10,561 bases of DNA from Bacteroidota bacterium (GCA_947454745.1 CANGMV010000018.1:1-10561); one strand, 5' to 3'. Numbered from the stretch's first letter, positions 1 to 7,884 are shown. Numbers and translations: made by a program. The notes: generated by a model not told the origin, from the letters alone.

Positions 1-1
1 A

Positions 2-709
2 AGGCAGTCTCCTCATAATAAAAGACAACAACATATTATTGCCTCCAATTTGGATCAATCAATTTTGTTGGCTACCCTTAAATCGCCAAAAACTTCTCAA
101 GGGTTTATTGACCGTTTTTTAATTTCCTGTGAGGCTTTTCATATTCCAGCCATTATTGTATTTAACAAGTCGGACATTTATGGTGAAAAGGAAATGGCTA
201 TATATGAGATGATGAAGGAAATGTATGAAACCATTGGGTACAAAGTGTTTTTAATAAGTATTGAAAAGGAAATAGGATTAGCTCCGATCCAGGAGTTGTT
301 AAAAAATAAAACAACTTTGGTAAGTGGGCATAGTGGGGTAGGTAAATCTTCTTTTATTAATTATTTGTTTCCCGATTTAGACATTGACACTCAGGAAGTA
401 AGTGGATGGAGTGGAAAAGGAATGCACACCACTACATTTGCTCAAATGTATGATTTGCCTACAGGTGGATCGGTGATTGATACGCCGGGTATGCGTGAAT
501 TAGGTTTAGTGAATTTAGAGAAAGAAGAGTTAGCGCAATATTTTCCTGAGATGCGTGAAAAGATGAGTGGTTGTCAATTTAATAATTGCCAACATATTAA
601 CGAACCAGGCTGTGCCGTAAAAGCTGCTGTAGAAAAGGGTTTGATAAGTGAAGCGCGTTTTTTTAGCTATGTAGATTTATGGCATGGAATTGAGACTTAC
701 AAATATTAG
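2..709 (+). CDS. rsgA: Ribosome small-subunit-dependent GTPase A, 5'-truncated by window edge
   Basis: Circularly permuted GTPase that acts late in 30S subunit maturation. The reading frame is open to the left edge, so the true start and most of the N-terminal OB-fold lie outside; 235 C-terminal residues are visible. Numbered from the edge, the G motifs run in the permuted order typical of RsgA: G4 NKSD at 55-58, G1 P-loop GHSGVGKS at 109-116, a Thr-rich switch region (TTT) about 27 residues later, then G3 DTPG at 160-163. The C-terminal zinc knuckle is complete (C191, C196, H198, C204). An internal TTG at position 50 could be mistaken for a start, but the upstream codons are family-like (an RQ...HIIASN stretch before the G domain), so it is not one. 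The gene is convergent with the next gene, with a 28-bp T-rich gap and no clear hairpin. Identification is firm. Confidence 0.95.
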   Translation, partial: RQSPHNKRQQHIIASNLDQSILLATLKSPKTSQGFIDRFLISCEAFHIPAIIVFNKSDIYGEKEMAIYEMMKEMYETIGYKVFLISIEKEIGLAPIQELLKNKTTLVSGHSGVGKSSFINYLFPDLDIDTQEVSGWSGKGMHTTTFAQMYDLPTGGSVIDTPGMRELGLVNLEKEELAQYFPEMREKMSGCQFNNCQHINEPGCAVKAAVEKGLISEARFFSYVDLWHGIETYKY

Positions 710-737
710 GCTGCCATTTTAAAGAATGATTTTTTGT

Positions 738-1274
738 TTATTTTTTAGGTGCCTCATTCGTATGTTCAAACCAACTTGCATATTTCACATAATTATTAGA
801 GATACGATTAATCTCTCCATGAATTAAAGCCTCGCTAACCATCTTTACTTTTTTAGCCGGAACCCCAGCATAAATACTTCCTGCCTCCACAATGGTTCCT
901 TCTAACACCACCGCACCTGCTGCAATAATTGCATTGGAATGCACCACACATGCATCCATTACGATACTACCCATACCAATTAATACATTATCGTGAATGG
1001 TACAACCATGCACCATGGCATTGTGTCCTATAGAAACATTATTCCCAATAGTTGTGGGGTGTTTTAAATATGTGCAGTGAATAATGGCGCCATCCTGCAC
1101 ATTTACTTTATGGCCCATTTTAATAAAATGTACATCGCCTCTAATTACGGCATTGAACCAAATAGAGCATTCATTGCCCATCACTACATCTCCCACAATG
1201 GTTGCATTGGGGGCTACAAAACAATTTTCTCCAAATTGTGGTTCTTTTCCTTGAACTGCGAGTATGGTTGCCAT
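738..1274 (-). CDS. Gamma-carbonic-anhydrase-like hexapeptide-repeat protein
   Basis: A 178-residue protein of the YrdA/PaaY/gamma-CA family, a trimeric left-handed beta-helix that binds metal between subunits. Imperfect hexapeptide repeats run from about residue 18 to 135, followed by a C-terminal helix that packs on the helix prism. Three likely metal ligands are present: H66 (in the QDGAIIH stretch), H84 and H89 (IGHNAMVHG). The equivalents of the Cam active-site Arg, Asp and Gln are R45 and D47 (VIRGD) and Q60. Whether it hydrates CO2 is unknown, because many family members show weak or no activity. An in-frame upstream start at 1325 would add 17 residues and overlap the divergent aminotransferase start. 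The ATG at 1274 (MATILAV) was chosen because family members begin there. Likely cytoplasmic and monocistronic. Confidence 0.9.
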   Translation of the reverse strand: MATILAVQGKEPQFGENCFVAPNATIVGDVVMGNECSIWFNAVIRGDVHFIKMGHKVNVQDGAIIHCTYLKHPTTIGNNVSIGHNAMVHGCTIHDNVLIGMGSIVMDACVVHSNAIIAAGAVVLEGTIVEAGSIYAGVPAKKVKMVSEALIHGEINRISNNYVKYASWFEHTNEAPKK

Positions 1275-1308
1275 AAAAATGCGACTTTTGTAATGCAATT
1301 TACTCCTA

Positions 1309-2508
1309 ATGGCAACAATAACCAATAGACAACTTTTTTTTCAGCATTTAGCACAAACCTCCGATAAGCCAATTGGCATCGAAGTGGCAACTGCAAATGG
1401 TATTTATATTCACGATACACAAGGCAAGGCTTTTATAGATATGATTGCTGGGTTTAGTGTTTGTAATATTGGACATAGTCATCCTGCTGTGATTAAAGCA
1501 ATACAAGAGCAGGTAGAAAAATATATGCATGTAATTGTGTATGGTGAATTTGTGCAAGCACCACAAGTGCAATACGCAAAGGCACTAACAAGTTTATTGC
1601 CCACAACATTGCAGTCGGTTTATTTCACCAATAGTGGGGCCGAAGCAACCGAAGGTGCTATGAAATTAGCGAAGCGTGTTACAGGTAGGACTAAGATTGT
1701 CGCGTTTGAAGGGGCGTATCATGGAAGTACACAAGGTGCATTGAGTGTAATGGGAGATGAATATTTTAAAACAGCTTTCAGGCCCTTGTTACCTGATATT
1801 TTGCATTTACGTTACAATAATTTTGAAGACATTGAATTATTAGATCAAACAGTTGCCTGTGTGTTGGTAGAATTAGTGCAAGCCGAAACGGGCATTACGC
1901 CGGCTAATAAAGAATGGATTGCTGCATTAAAAATGAAATGTGCATCACTTTGTGTTTTGTTAATTGTAGATGAAATTCAATCAGGCTTTGGCCGTACAGG
2001 AACTTTGTTTGCATTTGAGCAATATGATATTGTACCGGATATTTTATTAGTAGGAAAGGCATTAGGCGGTGGACTTCCACTGGGTGCTTTTATTGCAGAC
2101 ACGAAAATGATGGGTACATTAACAGAAAATCCTGTACTAGGCCATATTACTACATTTGGGGGCAATCCGGTGGCATGTGCTGCAGGGCAAGCTGCATTGA
2201 ACATTTTGGAAAATAGTGGTTGGATACATTCCGTAAAAGAAAAAGAAACTTATTTAATAGCGCATTTGCATCACCCTGCAATCTTACATCGCAACCATTG
2301 TGGTTTATGGATGTCTTTACAATTTGAGTCGGCCGCCATTACTAAAAAAGTGGCAGCGGCATGTATTGAAAATGGTATTATAACTGACTGGTTTTTATTT
2401 GCCGAGGATCGTATTCGCGTAGCACCACCTTTATGTATTACAATAGACGAATTGATTATTGCAATCGAAAAAATAATCAAAAGTATTAACCAAGTAGTGG
2501 CTGGGTAA
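1309..2508 (+). CDS. Class-III PLP-dependent aminotransferase
   Basis: Fold-type I aminotransferase of the acetylornithine/ornithine/4-aminobutyrate group, 399 residues, a normal length for the family. Visible signatures are SGAEATE at 109-115 (cofactor phosphate binding), AYHG at 136-139, D221 in the VDEIQSGFGRTG segment (pairs with the pyridine nitrogen), K250 in LLVGKALGGGLPLGA (Schiff-base lysine) and TTFGGNPV at 281-288. Near the C-terminus RVAPPLCIT supplies the usual carboxylate-binding Arg. The amino donor cannot be fixed from sequence alone; argN/argD-like, GABA or lysine/ornithine roles are all possible, and no arginine-synthesis gene lies nearby. The ATG start lies 34 bp from the start of the divergent hexapeptide gene. 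The 3' end is 18 bp from the end of bshA, convergent. Confidence 0.9.
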   Translation: MATITNRQLFFQHLAQTSDKPIGIEVATANGIYIHDTQGKAFIDMIAGFSVCNIGHSHPAVIKAIQEQVEKYMHVIVYGEFVQAPQVQYAKALTSLLPTTLQSVYFTNSGAEATEGAMKLAKRVTGRTKIVAFEGAYHGSTQGALSVMGDEYFKTAFRPLLPDILHLRYNNFEDIELLDQTVACVLVELVQAETGITPANKEWIAALKMKCASLCVLLIVDEIQSGFGRTGTLFAFEQYDIVPDILLVGKALGGGLPLGAFIADTKMMGTLTENPVLGHITTFGGNPVACAAGQAALNILENSGWIHSVKEKETYLIAHLHHPAILHRNHCGLWMSLQFESAAITKKVAAACIENGIITDWFLFAEDRIRVAPPLCITIDELIIAIEKIIKSINQVVAG

Positions 2509-2526
2509 TTTATTATGCAATCTTTA

Positions 2527-3663
2527 TTAGCAGTCGCCGGTACGGCAATACTGACGATATAAAGCTTCGTATTGAGGAATTACATTCGCAATATCAAATT
2601 GCTTCGCTTGCTTTAATGCATTCTTTTTAAAAGCTTTTAATTTTTCCTCGTCTTGTAAAAGTGCAATTGCTTTTTGGCTCATAGTAGCTGTGTCGCCCAC
2701 AGGTGCCGTATATCCAGTTACGCCATCGATATTTACTTCGCTTAATCCACCTGCATCAGAGCTAATCACCACAGCACTTGCAGCCATGGCTTCTAATGCA
2801 GCCAAACCAAAACTTTCATATTCCGATGGCAGTAAGAAAATATCGCTAACGGCTAATATTTCTTCCATTTGTTCCTGCTTTCCTAAAAAACGAACATCGG
2901 CTTCTATTCCAAACTGTCTCGCTAAGTCTTCGGCAACAGGACGCTCAGGGCCATCGCCTACCATTAATAATTTTGCAGGCGTGGCAGCGTGAATGTTTTT
3001 AAATATTTCCATCACATCGTCGATTCTTTTTATTTTTCGAAAGTTGGATGCGTGTACTATTATTTTTTCTCCATGAGGCGCAATCACTTGTCTGAATGCG
3101 GCTACTGGTTTTTTATCGTAACGATGCAAGTCTACAAAGTTATTTATGACTTGAATATTTTTACGAATATCAAAATGCTTTAAAGTTTCTTCTTTTAAAT
3201 TTTCTGACACCGCGGTAATCGCATCACTCTCATTTATGGAAAAAGTAACAACGGGTTCATAAGTTTTATCTCTACCCACTAATGTAATGTCAGTTCCGTG
3301 TAATGTGGTAATAACGGGCACCGACCTTCCTGTTTTTTGTTTTACAATTTGTTTAGCTGTATACGCAGCCGATGCATGCGGAATGGCATAGTGCGCATGT
3401 ATTAAATCCAGGTCGTGGTTTAAGATCACATCCACCATGGTACTAGCCAATGCGAGTTCATAGGGAGGGTAGTCAAATAAAGGATAAGTGGGTACCCTTA
3501 CTTCGTGGTAAAAAATATTGGCATGGAAACCATTTAGTCGGACAGGTTGTTGGTAGGTGATAAAATGAATTTCGTGTCCTTTTTCGGCCAATGCTTTTCC
3601 AAGCTCAGTCGCTAACACGCCACTTCCACCAAACGTAGGATAACAAACAATACCGATCTTCAT
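2527..3663 (-). CDS. bshA: N-acetyl-alpha-D-glucosaminyl L-malate synthase
   Basis: GT-B, GT4-family glycosyltransferase that joins UDP-GlcNAc to L-malate, the first step of bacillithiol synthesis. The 378-residue length fits BshA. Features in order: N-terminal glycine loop YPTFGGSGVLATELG (8-22), HAHYAIPHA (89-97), LHGTDITLVG (121-130), the nucleotide-sugar phosphate site SNFRKIKR (206-213), and the C-terminal EX7E motif with E283 and E291 (ESFGLAALE). These segments are characteristic of BshA rather than of generic GT4 enzymes. The ATG at 3663 (MKIGIVCYP) is preferred over an in-frame ATG seven codons upstream, because the Rossmann strand begins right at MKIGI. No bshB or bshC is in the window. 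Bacillithiol genes are known from Bacteroidota, so the gene fits the host. The protein ends in Cys, which is unremarkable on present evidence. Confidence 0.93.
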   Translation of the reverse strand: MKIGIVCYPTFGGSGVLATELGKALAEKGHEIHFITYQQPVRLNGFHANIFYHEVRVPTYPLFDYPPYELALASTMVDVILNHDLDLIHAHYAIPHASAAYTAKQIVKQKTGRSVPVITTLHGTDITLVGRDKTYEPVVTFSINESDAITAVSENLKEETLKHFDIRKNIQVINNFVDLHRYDKKPVAAFRQVIAPHGEKIIVHASNFRKIKRIDDVMEIFKNIHAATPAKLLMVGDGPERPVAEDLARQFGIEADVRFLGKQEQMEEILAVSDIFLLPSEYESFGLAALEAMAASAVVISSDAGGLSEVNIDGVTGYTAPVGDTATMSQKAIALLQDEEKLKAFKKNALKQAKQFDIANVIPQYEALYRQYCRTGDC

Positions 3664-3734
3664 TTTCTTGAGTTGAATATGCAATTAACAACTAATTATC
3701 CGATAAAGTTTAATTATATTTAAGAATTATTTGA

Positions 3735-5123
3735 ATGTTAAAACAACTACTTATGCGTCGATTATTTCTATTGGTATTTTGCTTGCCTTTTATGGCTCAA
3801 GCACAGGTGAATCAAGATAGTGTTACCATTAAAAAAATGGTAGACGAAGTGATGACAAACGGCAAGGCTTATGATTTGTTAAGAGAATTAACCAAAAAAA
3901 TAGGAGGTCGATTGGCAGGTTCTCCTCAGCAACAAAATGCTGCAATTTGGGGAAAGCGCAATATGGATGCTTTGAATCCCGACAAGGTATATATGCAGCC
4001 ATGTAAAACACCTAATTGGCAAAGAGGAGGCAAAGATTTTGCTGCCATTGTAGGTTTGAATGGCAAGCCAACGATTCAAAAATTAGAGGTGCTGGCATTG
4101 GGTAATTCCTTGGGAAGTAATGGCTTGGTGGAAGCCGATGTATTGGCTGTCGCGAATTTTGATGAGTTAGAAAAGCGCAAGGATGAAGTAAAAGGAAAAA
4201 TAGTTTATTACAATAGTGAGTTTGATCCAACTTTGATTCAAACCTTTAAAGCCTATGGCGCATCCAATGCGTATCGTGGAATTGGGGCAAGCCGAGCTGC
4301 AAAATATGGTGCAGTAGGTGTGATGATACATTCTTTAAGCTCAGCGCCCGACAATGCGCCTCACACAGGTGGCATGCGTTATGACTCTGCTTACCCAAAA
4401 ATTCCTGCAGTAGCATTAGGACCTAATGATGCAAAGGCGTTGTATGCACAAGCAAAAAAAGGAACAGTGCGTGCTCAAATGCAAACTTATGGATTCTTTT
4501 TACCAGATGCAGACGAGAACAATGTGGTAGCTGAATTAAAAGGCACAGAACATCCCGAAGAAATTATCACTATTGGCGGTCACTTAGATAGTTGGGATGT
4601 GAATGAAGGTGCACATGATGATGGTGCTGGAGTGGTACAAACTATGGAAGTATTACGTACCATGAAAGCGTTGAATTATCAACCTAAGCGCACTATTCGT
4701 TTTGTATTATTTGCGAATGAAGAGAATGGAGGAAAAGGCGGCGCTAAATATGCTGAATTAGCTAAGTTGAATAAAGAAAAACATATTTTGGCATTGGAAA
4801 GTGATGAGGGTGGATTTACACCAAGAGCTATTGCAATTACTTGTACACCTGCACAGTTAACACGTTTTCAAAAATGGACTCCTTTGTTAAAACCTTATGG
4901 TACCGAAGTGACTACAGGCGGTGGTGGCGCAGATATTGGCCCATTAACGGGGTATGATAAAAGTATTATTATGTCGAGCATGATTCCAGATAGTCAACGT
5001 TATTTTGATTTGCATCATGCTAAAACTGATGTATTTGAAAATGTAAATAAGCGTGAATTGTTATTAGGTGCAGCGAATATTGCAGCGTTCATTTATTTAG
5101 TAGACCAGTACGGTGTTAATTAA
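3735..5123 (+). CDS. Exported M28-family zinc metallopeptidase (carboxypeptidase Q-like)
   Basis: A 462-residue di-zinc aminopeptidase/carboxypeptidase. The N-terminus has a basic start, a hydrophobic stretch (residues 10-20) and an AQA-type cleavage site near residue 23-24, so it is probably exported to the periplasm or beyond. C16 is not in a valid lipobox (Phe precedes it), so a lipoprotein is unlikely. A PA-like insert spans roughly 110-260. The M28 ligands are all visible: H283 (GGHLDSWD), bridging D295 (AHDDGAG), catalytic/ligand pair E329-E330 (FANEENGG), D357 (ESDEGG) and H427 or H428 (DLHHAKTD). Order and spacing resemble mammalian plasma glutamate carboxypeptidase (CPQ). Likely role: trimming peptides during nutrient uptake. 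A second in-frame ATG at 3753 would give a shorter, equally good signal peptide, so the start is uncertain by six codons. Confidence 0.92.
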   Translation: MLKQLLMRRLFLLVFCLPFMAQAQVNQDSVTIKKMVDEVMTNGKAYDLLRELTKKIGGRLAGSPQQQNAAIWGKRNMDALNPDKVYMQPCKTPNWQRGGKDFAAIVGLNGKPTIQKLEVLALGNSLGSNGLVEADVLAVANFDELEKRKDEVKGKIVYYNSEFDPTLIQTFKAYGASNAYRGIGASRAAKYGAVGVMIHSLSSAPDNAPHTGGMRYDSAYPKIPAVALGPNDAKALYAQAKKGTVRAQMQTYGFFLPDADENNVVAELKGTEHPEEIITIGGHLDSWDVNEGAHDDGAGVVQTMEVLRTMKALNYQPKRTIRFVLFANEENGGKGGAKYAELAKLNKEKHILALESDEGGFTPRAIAITCTPAQLTRFQKWTPLLKPYGTEVTTGGGGADIGPLTGYDKSIIMSSMIPDSQRYFDLHHAKTDVFENVNKRELLLGAANIAAFIYLVDQYGVN

Positions 5124-5137
5124 TATGATTACTAAAG

Positions 5138-5173
5138 TTAATCAATGCCCTCGTTTATGGGGGGCTTGATTAA
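5138..5173. terminator. Bulged hairpin after the M28 peptidase gene
   Basis: The arm TTAATCAA (5138-5145) pairs with TTGATTAA (5166-5173). After one unpaired T, GCCC (5147-5150) pairs with GGGC (5162-5165). It begins 14 bp past the peptidase stop codon. No U-run follows on either strand, so it may act as a 3'-end protecting structure or as part of a tandem terminator with the stronger hairpin downstream. The pairing is clear; the role is inferred. Confidence 0.5.
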
Positions 5174-5204
5174 TCATAAAATATTAAATAAAAAGTCTCT
5201 TAAA

Positions 5205-5235
5205 TAAAATGCCCCGATTTTGTCGGGGCATTTTA
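5205..5235. terminator. Bidirectional intrinsic terminator between peptidase and carB
   Basis: A perfect 13-bp stem: TAAAATGCCCCGA (5205-5217) pairs with TCGGGGCATTTTA (5223-5235) across a five-base loop TTTTG. The GC core is flanked by an A-run on one side and a T-run on the other, so each strand reads as a GC stem followed by U's. It sits between two convergent genes and can end transcription of both. Confidence 0.85.
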
Positions 5236-5251
5236 AATTATGCTTCACATC

Positions 5252-5266
5252 AGTCGCTTTGCGACT
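5252..5266. repeat. Small perfect hairpin AGTCGC-TTT-GCGACT
   Basis: A six-base perfect inverted repeat with a three-base loop, lying 6 bp beyond the carB stop codon. There is no adjacent T-run of terminator type. Short GC palindromes of this kind in otherwise AT-rich spacers are often members of dispersed REP-like families, but only one copy was noticed in this window, so that is a guess. Confidence 0.4.
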
Positions 5267-5272
5267 TCTTAT

Positions 5273-6466
5273 TTAACGGCTTAGGTTCATAGAACGTTCT
5301 TTGTATAAGGTTCTAAAGTAAGGATCATGTAAGTCTTTGATAAAGCGAATGGCTTCACCCGTACTCTTCATTTCTGGTCCTAATTCTTTATTGACACCTG
5401 GGAATTTATCAAAACTAAATACCGGCTCTTTTATCGCGTAACCATCTAGTTTTTTCTCCATGGTAAAGTCGGTAAGCTTGTTCACGCCCAACATGATTTT
5501 AGTGGCAATATTTAAATAAGGAATTTGATATGCTTTTGCAATAAATGGTGTTGTTCTTGATGCTCTTGGGTTGGCTTCAATTACATAAATTTTATCATCT
5601 TTAATTGCAAATTGAATATTAATCAATCCTTTGATATTTAAAGCTCTTGCAATTTTTTCGCTGTAAAATTCCATCGTCTCAACGATCAATGGAGTTAAGT
5701 TAAATGCTGGTAATACTGCATTACTGTCTCCACTATGGATACCTGCTGGTTCAATATGCTCCATCACACCCATCACGTGGAAAGTTTCTCCATCAAAAAT
5801 AGCATCCACTTCTGCTTCTTGACAACGATCTAAGAAATGGTCAATCAAGATTTTATTATCAGGGATATGTTTTAAGATACTTACTACTGAGCTCTCTACT
5901 TCGTCGTCGTTAATTACAATGCGCATTCTTTGACCACCAATTACATAACTAGGTCTTACCAATACAGGATAACCTACTTGGTTGGCTACTTCAATCGCTT
6001 CTTCGGCCGTGTAAGCAGTTCCGTATTGAGGGTATGGAATATTTAATTCTTTTAATAAATCACTAAAGCGACCTCTGTCTTCGGCAATATCTAAACTATC
6101 AAATGAAGTACCTATAATTTTAATACCTCTTTCGGTTAAGCGTTTTGCTAATTTTAAGGCAGTTTGTCCACCTAATTGTACAATCACTCCTTCGGGTTGT
6201 TCTAATTCGATAATTTCCCAAAGATGCTCCCAATATACAGGCTCGAAATATAATTTATCGGCCATGTCAAAATCGGTGGATACGGTTTCGGGGTTGCAGT
6301 TTACCATGATCGCCTCGTAACCGGACTCCTTAATGGCTAATAATCCATGAACGCAACAATAATCAAATTCTATACCTTGACCAATGCGATTAGGTCCACT
6401 TCCTAATACAATAATTTTCTTCTTTTTAGAGGGGATGGATTCGTTGGAGTTCAGCTTGTTGCTCAT
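5273..6466 (-). CDS. carB: Carbamoyl-phosphate synthase large chain, second synthetase half only (split carB)
   Basis: A 397-residue protein matching the carbamoyl-phosphate (second) ATP-grasp half of CarB, which phosphorylates carbamate to carbamoyl phosphate for pyrimidine and arginine synthesis. Features: pre-ATP-grasp domain with GSGPNRIGQGIEFDYCC (22-38), NCNPETVSTD (56-65) and GVIVQLGGQT (93-102); the ATP-grasp domain with RPSYVIGGQRM (171-181), MEHIEPAGIHSGDS (235-248) and the metal/ATP site NIQFA...IEANPRASRT (283-305). It ends soon after GPEMKSTGE (363-371), so the MGS-like allosteric domain is absent, as I recall for the large chain in this phylum. The whole first half of about 550 residues is also absent: upstream there are only 78 noncoding bases and then umuC. 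The NES(I)..KKKI lead-in resembles the inter-half linker of fused CarB. An ATG start at 6466 was chosen over a non-ATG extension to 6538 with no family-like residues. Confidence 0.88.
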   Translation of the reverse strand: MSNKLNSNESIPSKKKKIIVLGSGPNRIGQGIEFDYCCVHGLLAIKESGYEAIMVNCNPETVSTDFDMADKLYFEPVYWEHLWEIIELEQPEGVIVQLGGQTALKLAKRLTERGIKIIGTSFDSLDIAEDRGRFSDLLKELNIPYPQYGTAYTAEEAIEVANQVGYPVLVRPSYVIGGQRMRIVINDDEVESSVVSILKHIPDNKILIDHFLDRCQEAEVDAIFDGETFHVMGVMEHIEPAGIHSGDSNAVLPAFNLTPLIVETMEFYSEKIARALNIKGLINIQFAIKDDKIYVIEANPRASRTTPFIAKAYQIPYLNIATKIMLGVNKLTDFTMEKKLDGYAIKEPVFSFDKFPGVNKELGPEMKSTGEAIRFIKDLHDPYFRTLYKERSMNLSR

Positions 6467-6481
6467 AGGTATAAAATTGTG

Positions 6482-6489
6482 CAAAAATA
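6482..6489 (-). promoter_or_regulatory. Candidate -7 element for the carB half-gene
   Basis: On the minus strand this reads TATTTTTG, a full match to the Bacteroidota sigma-ABfr -7 consensus TAnnTTTG. It lies 15 bp before the carB ATG, which would give a leader of about 10 bases. No TTG -33 element is found at the usual spacing, so support is partial. It would let carB be transcribed apart from umuDC. Confidence 0.35.
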
Positions 6490-6498
6490 CGTTAGCCG

Positions 6499-6529
6499 AA
6501 CCATTTTTACGAATTTTTATAAAATGGTT
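6499..6529. repeat. Inverted repeat in the umuC-carB spacer
   Basis: AACCATTTT (6499-6507) is the exact reverse complement of AAAATGGTT (6521-6529), with a 13-base AT-rich loop. It lies just after the umuC stop codon and just upstream of the carB promoter candidate. It could be a weak umuDC terminator, although the minus strand lacks a clean U-run after the stem, or an operator for carB. Structure seen; role unknown. Confidence 0.4.
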
Positions 6530-6544
6530 TTCCACCAACTTTGC

Positions 6545-7831
6545 TTATTGAACGGCACAAAGCTCATCCCAGCGGGTGGTAAAGCGCTTGCTACGATTTT
6601 CGCTACGCATTTTCCAGTTTTTTTTGGTCCCGGTAGTGCCGAATTTGAGTACATCGTTCCTAAATGCAGCATTCATATTGTCAATAACATTCATTAGTTT
6701 TTTGCGTCTTACATCGGCGGGTGCGACAAATAAATTGATTTGCAGGGTATTATCAGGCACAAAATCGCTTACAATGACGCCAGCTTTTTTATACACTTCC
6801 CCTTCTTCAAATAAGGTTTTCCCAATGGCCACCGCCGCTTTGATAAGGTCGGGGGTGAGGTTACTGGGATTGTCGAGCTGAGTGAAACCATTTACTTGAC
6901 TGCCTCGCTGGTAATGGCTATACTCGGGCTGGGGTGGTAGCTTGCGTAATAAAAATACTTGCACGCGGCTTGCTGCACTATGCTGCCTTCGGAGTTTTTC
7001 GGCGCAGCGTGTTGCATAGGTAGCTAATGCTTCTTCTATTTCCTGCCATTCAGTAACCGGTCTTCCAAACATGCGCGTGGTAGCAATCATCTTTTTCTCG
7101 GTGCGTGGTGCTTGCATGCTGTGACTTTGCAAACCTTTTAACTCGCGTATTAATTTAATACCGGTAATGCCGCCTAAAAAACGTTTACCCCAACTTAGGT
7201 CCTTCATGCTTAATGCAAAAGCGGTATTCACTCCGTATACTTTTAATTTTTCACTATAGCTGTATCCAATGCCCCAAACATCTTCGATAGGTGTTTTTTG
7301 TAATGCAGTTTGTATTTTTTGTGTACTATCCAATACCACTACGCAGTTGGTTTGTAGTTTATTTTTTTTGGCTAAACGATTGGCTACTTTGCTTAATACT
7401 TTATTGGGTGCTGCACCTACTGACACCGAAATACCTGTCCATGTTTCAATCGTATTTTTTAAGTGGACGCAAAAATCATACACGTCATTATGGGCAATAT
7501 GATCTAAGTTTACAAAGGCTTCATCGACCGAATATACTTCTACGTGACCCGGTGGTAGCAAGGATCTCATGGTTTCCATCACACGCCAACTCATGTCGCC
7601 ATATAAATGATAATTGGAAGAGAAACATTGAATCCCAAATTGTTTAATTCTTTCTGCTTCCTGAAAATAAGGAGTTGCCATTCCAATGCCTAATGCCTTG
7701 GCTTCATCGGAACGAGACACAATACAACCATCATTATTACTTAATACAATAATGGGCGCGCGTAATAATTTAGGATCAAATAAACGTTCACAGGAACAAT
7801 AAAAACTATTACAATCAATAATCGCTTGCAC
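6545..7831 (-). CDS. umuC: Y-family DNA polymerase, UmuC type (Pol V catalytic subunit)
   Basis: A 428-residue translesion polymerase, close to the 422 residues of E. coli UmuC. The catalytic carboxylates are present: D6 in the DCNSFY motif and D103-E104 in YSVDEAF. Y11 occupies the steric-gate position. SNNDGCIVSR (31-40) and CFSSNYHLYGDMS (69-81) are UmuC-like finger/palm segments; VWGIG (185-189) marks the thumb helix-hairpin-helix. A clamp-binding sequence QINLF (364-368) lies in the C-terminal part, matching QLNLF in UmuC, so the protein should reach the beta clamp. The start codon is GTG at 7831 with no Shine-Dalgarno, as is usual in this phylum. It follows umuD by 53 bp on the same strand, so the two form an operon. 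No frameshift or missing catalytic residue was seen. Confidence 0.94.
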   Translation of the reverse strand: MQAIIDCNSFYCSCERLFDPKLLRAPIIVLSNNDGCIVSRSDEAKALGIGMATPYFQEAERIKQFGIQCFSSNYHLYGDMSWRVMETMRSLLPPGHVEVYSVDEAFVNLDHIAHNDVYDFCVHLKNTIETWTGISVSVGAAPNKVLSKVANRLAKKNKLQTNCVVVLDSTQKIQTALQKTPIEDVWGIGYSYSEKLKVYGVNTAFALSMKDLSWGKRFLGGITGIKLIRELKGLQSHSMQAPRTEKKMIATTRMFGRPVTEWQEIEEALATYATRCAEKLRRQHSAASRVQVFLLRKLPPQPEYSHYQRGSQVNGFTQLDNPSNLTPDLIKAAVAIGKTLFEEGEVYKKAGVIVSDFVPDNTLQINLFVAPADVRRKKLMNVIDNMNAAFRNDVLKFGTTGTKKNWKMRSENRSKRFTTRWDELCAVQ

Positions 7832-7884
7832 ACTTTTTAATTTTAATTTGCGCAGTTGTTTAGGCGCGAATATTTATGAGGTGA

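Noticed and set aside
1077-1328. Open frame on the plus strand inside the hexapeptide-repeat gene
   Set aside because: Antisense to clear hexapeptide repeats and composed of biased residues; a shadow frame.
2690-3183. Two consecutive plus-strand open frames inside bshA
   Set aside because: They mirror conserved bshA codons; the translations show no domain and the GT4 motifs are all on the other strand.
3664-3734. Divergent promoters between bshA and the M28 peptidase
   Set aside because: AT-rich with several partial TAnnTTTG-like strings, but none pairs with a TTG at usual spacing; no specific site can be supported.
6467-6538. 24-residue N-terminal extension of the carB half-gene
   Set aside because: It would need a non-ATG start and encodes residues with no CarB similarity; the segment holds a -7 box and an inverted repeat, so it is better read as promoter.
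7291-7647. Open frame of 118 codons on the plus strand inside umuC
   Set aside because: Low-complexity, Phe/Leu/Ser-rich translation, entirely antisense to a well-conserved umuC; no family-like motif.
7832-7884. GCGC-rich partial hairpin between umuD and umuC
   Set aside because: Only about four to five paired bases with a large loop; too weak to call an attenuator or terminator.
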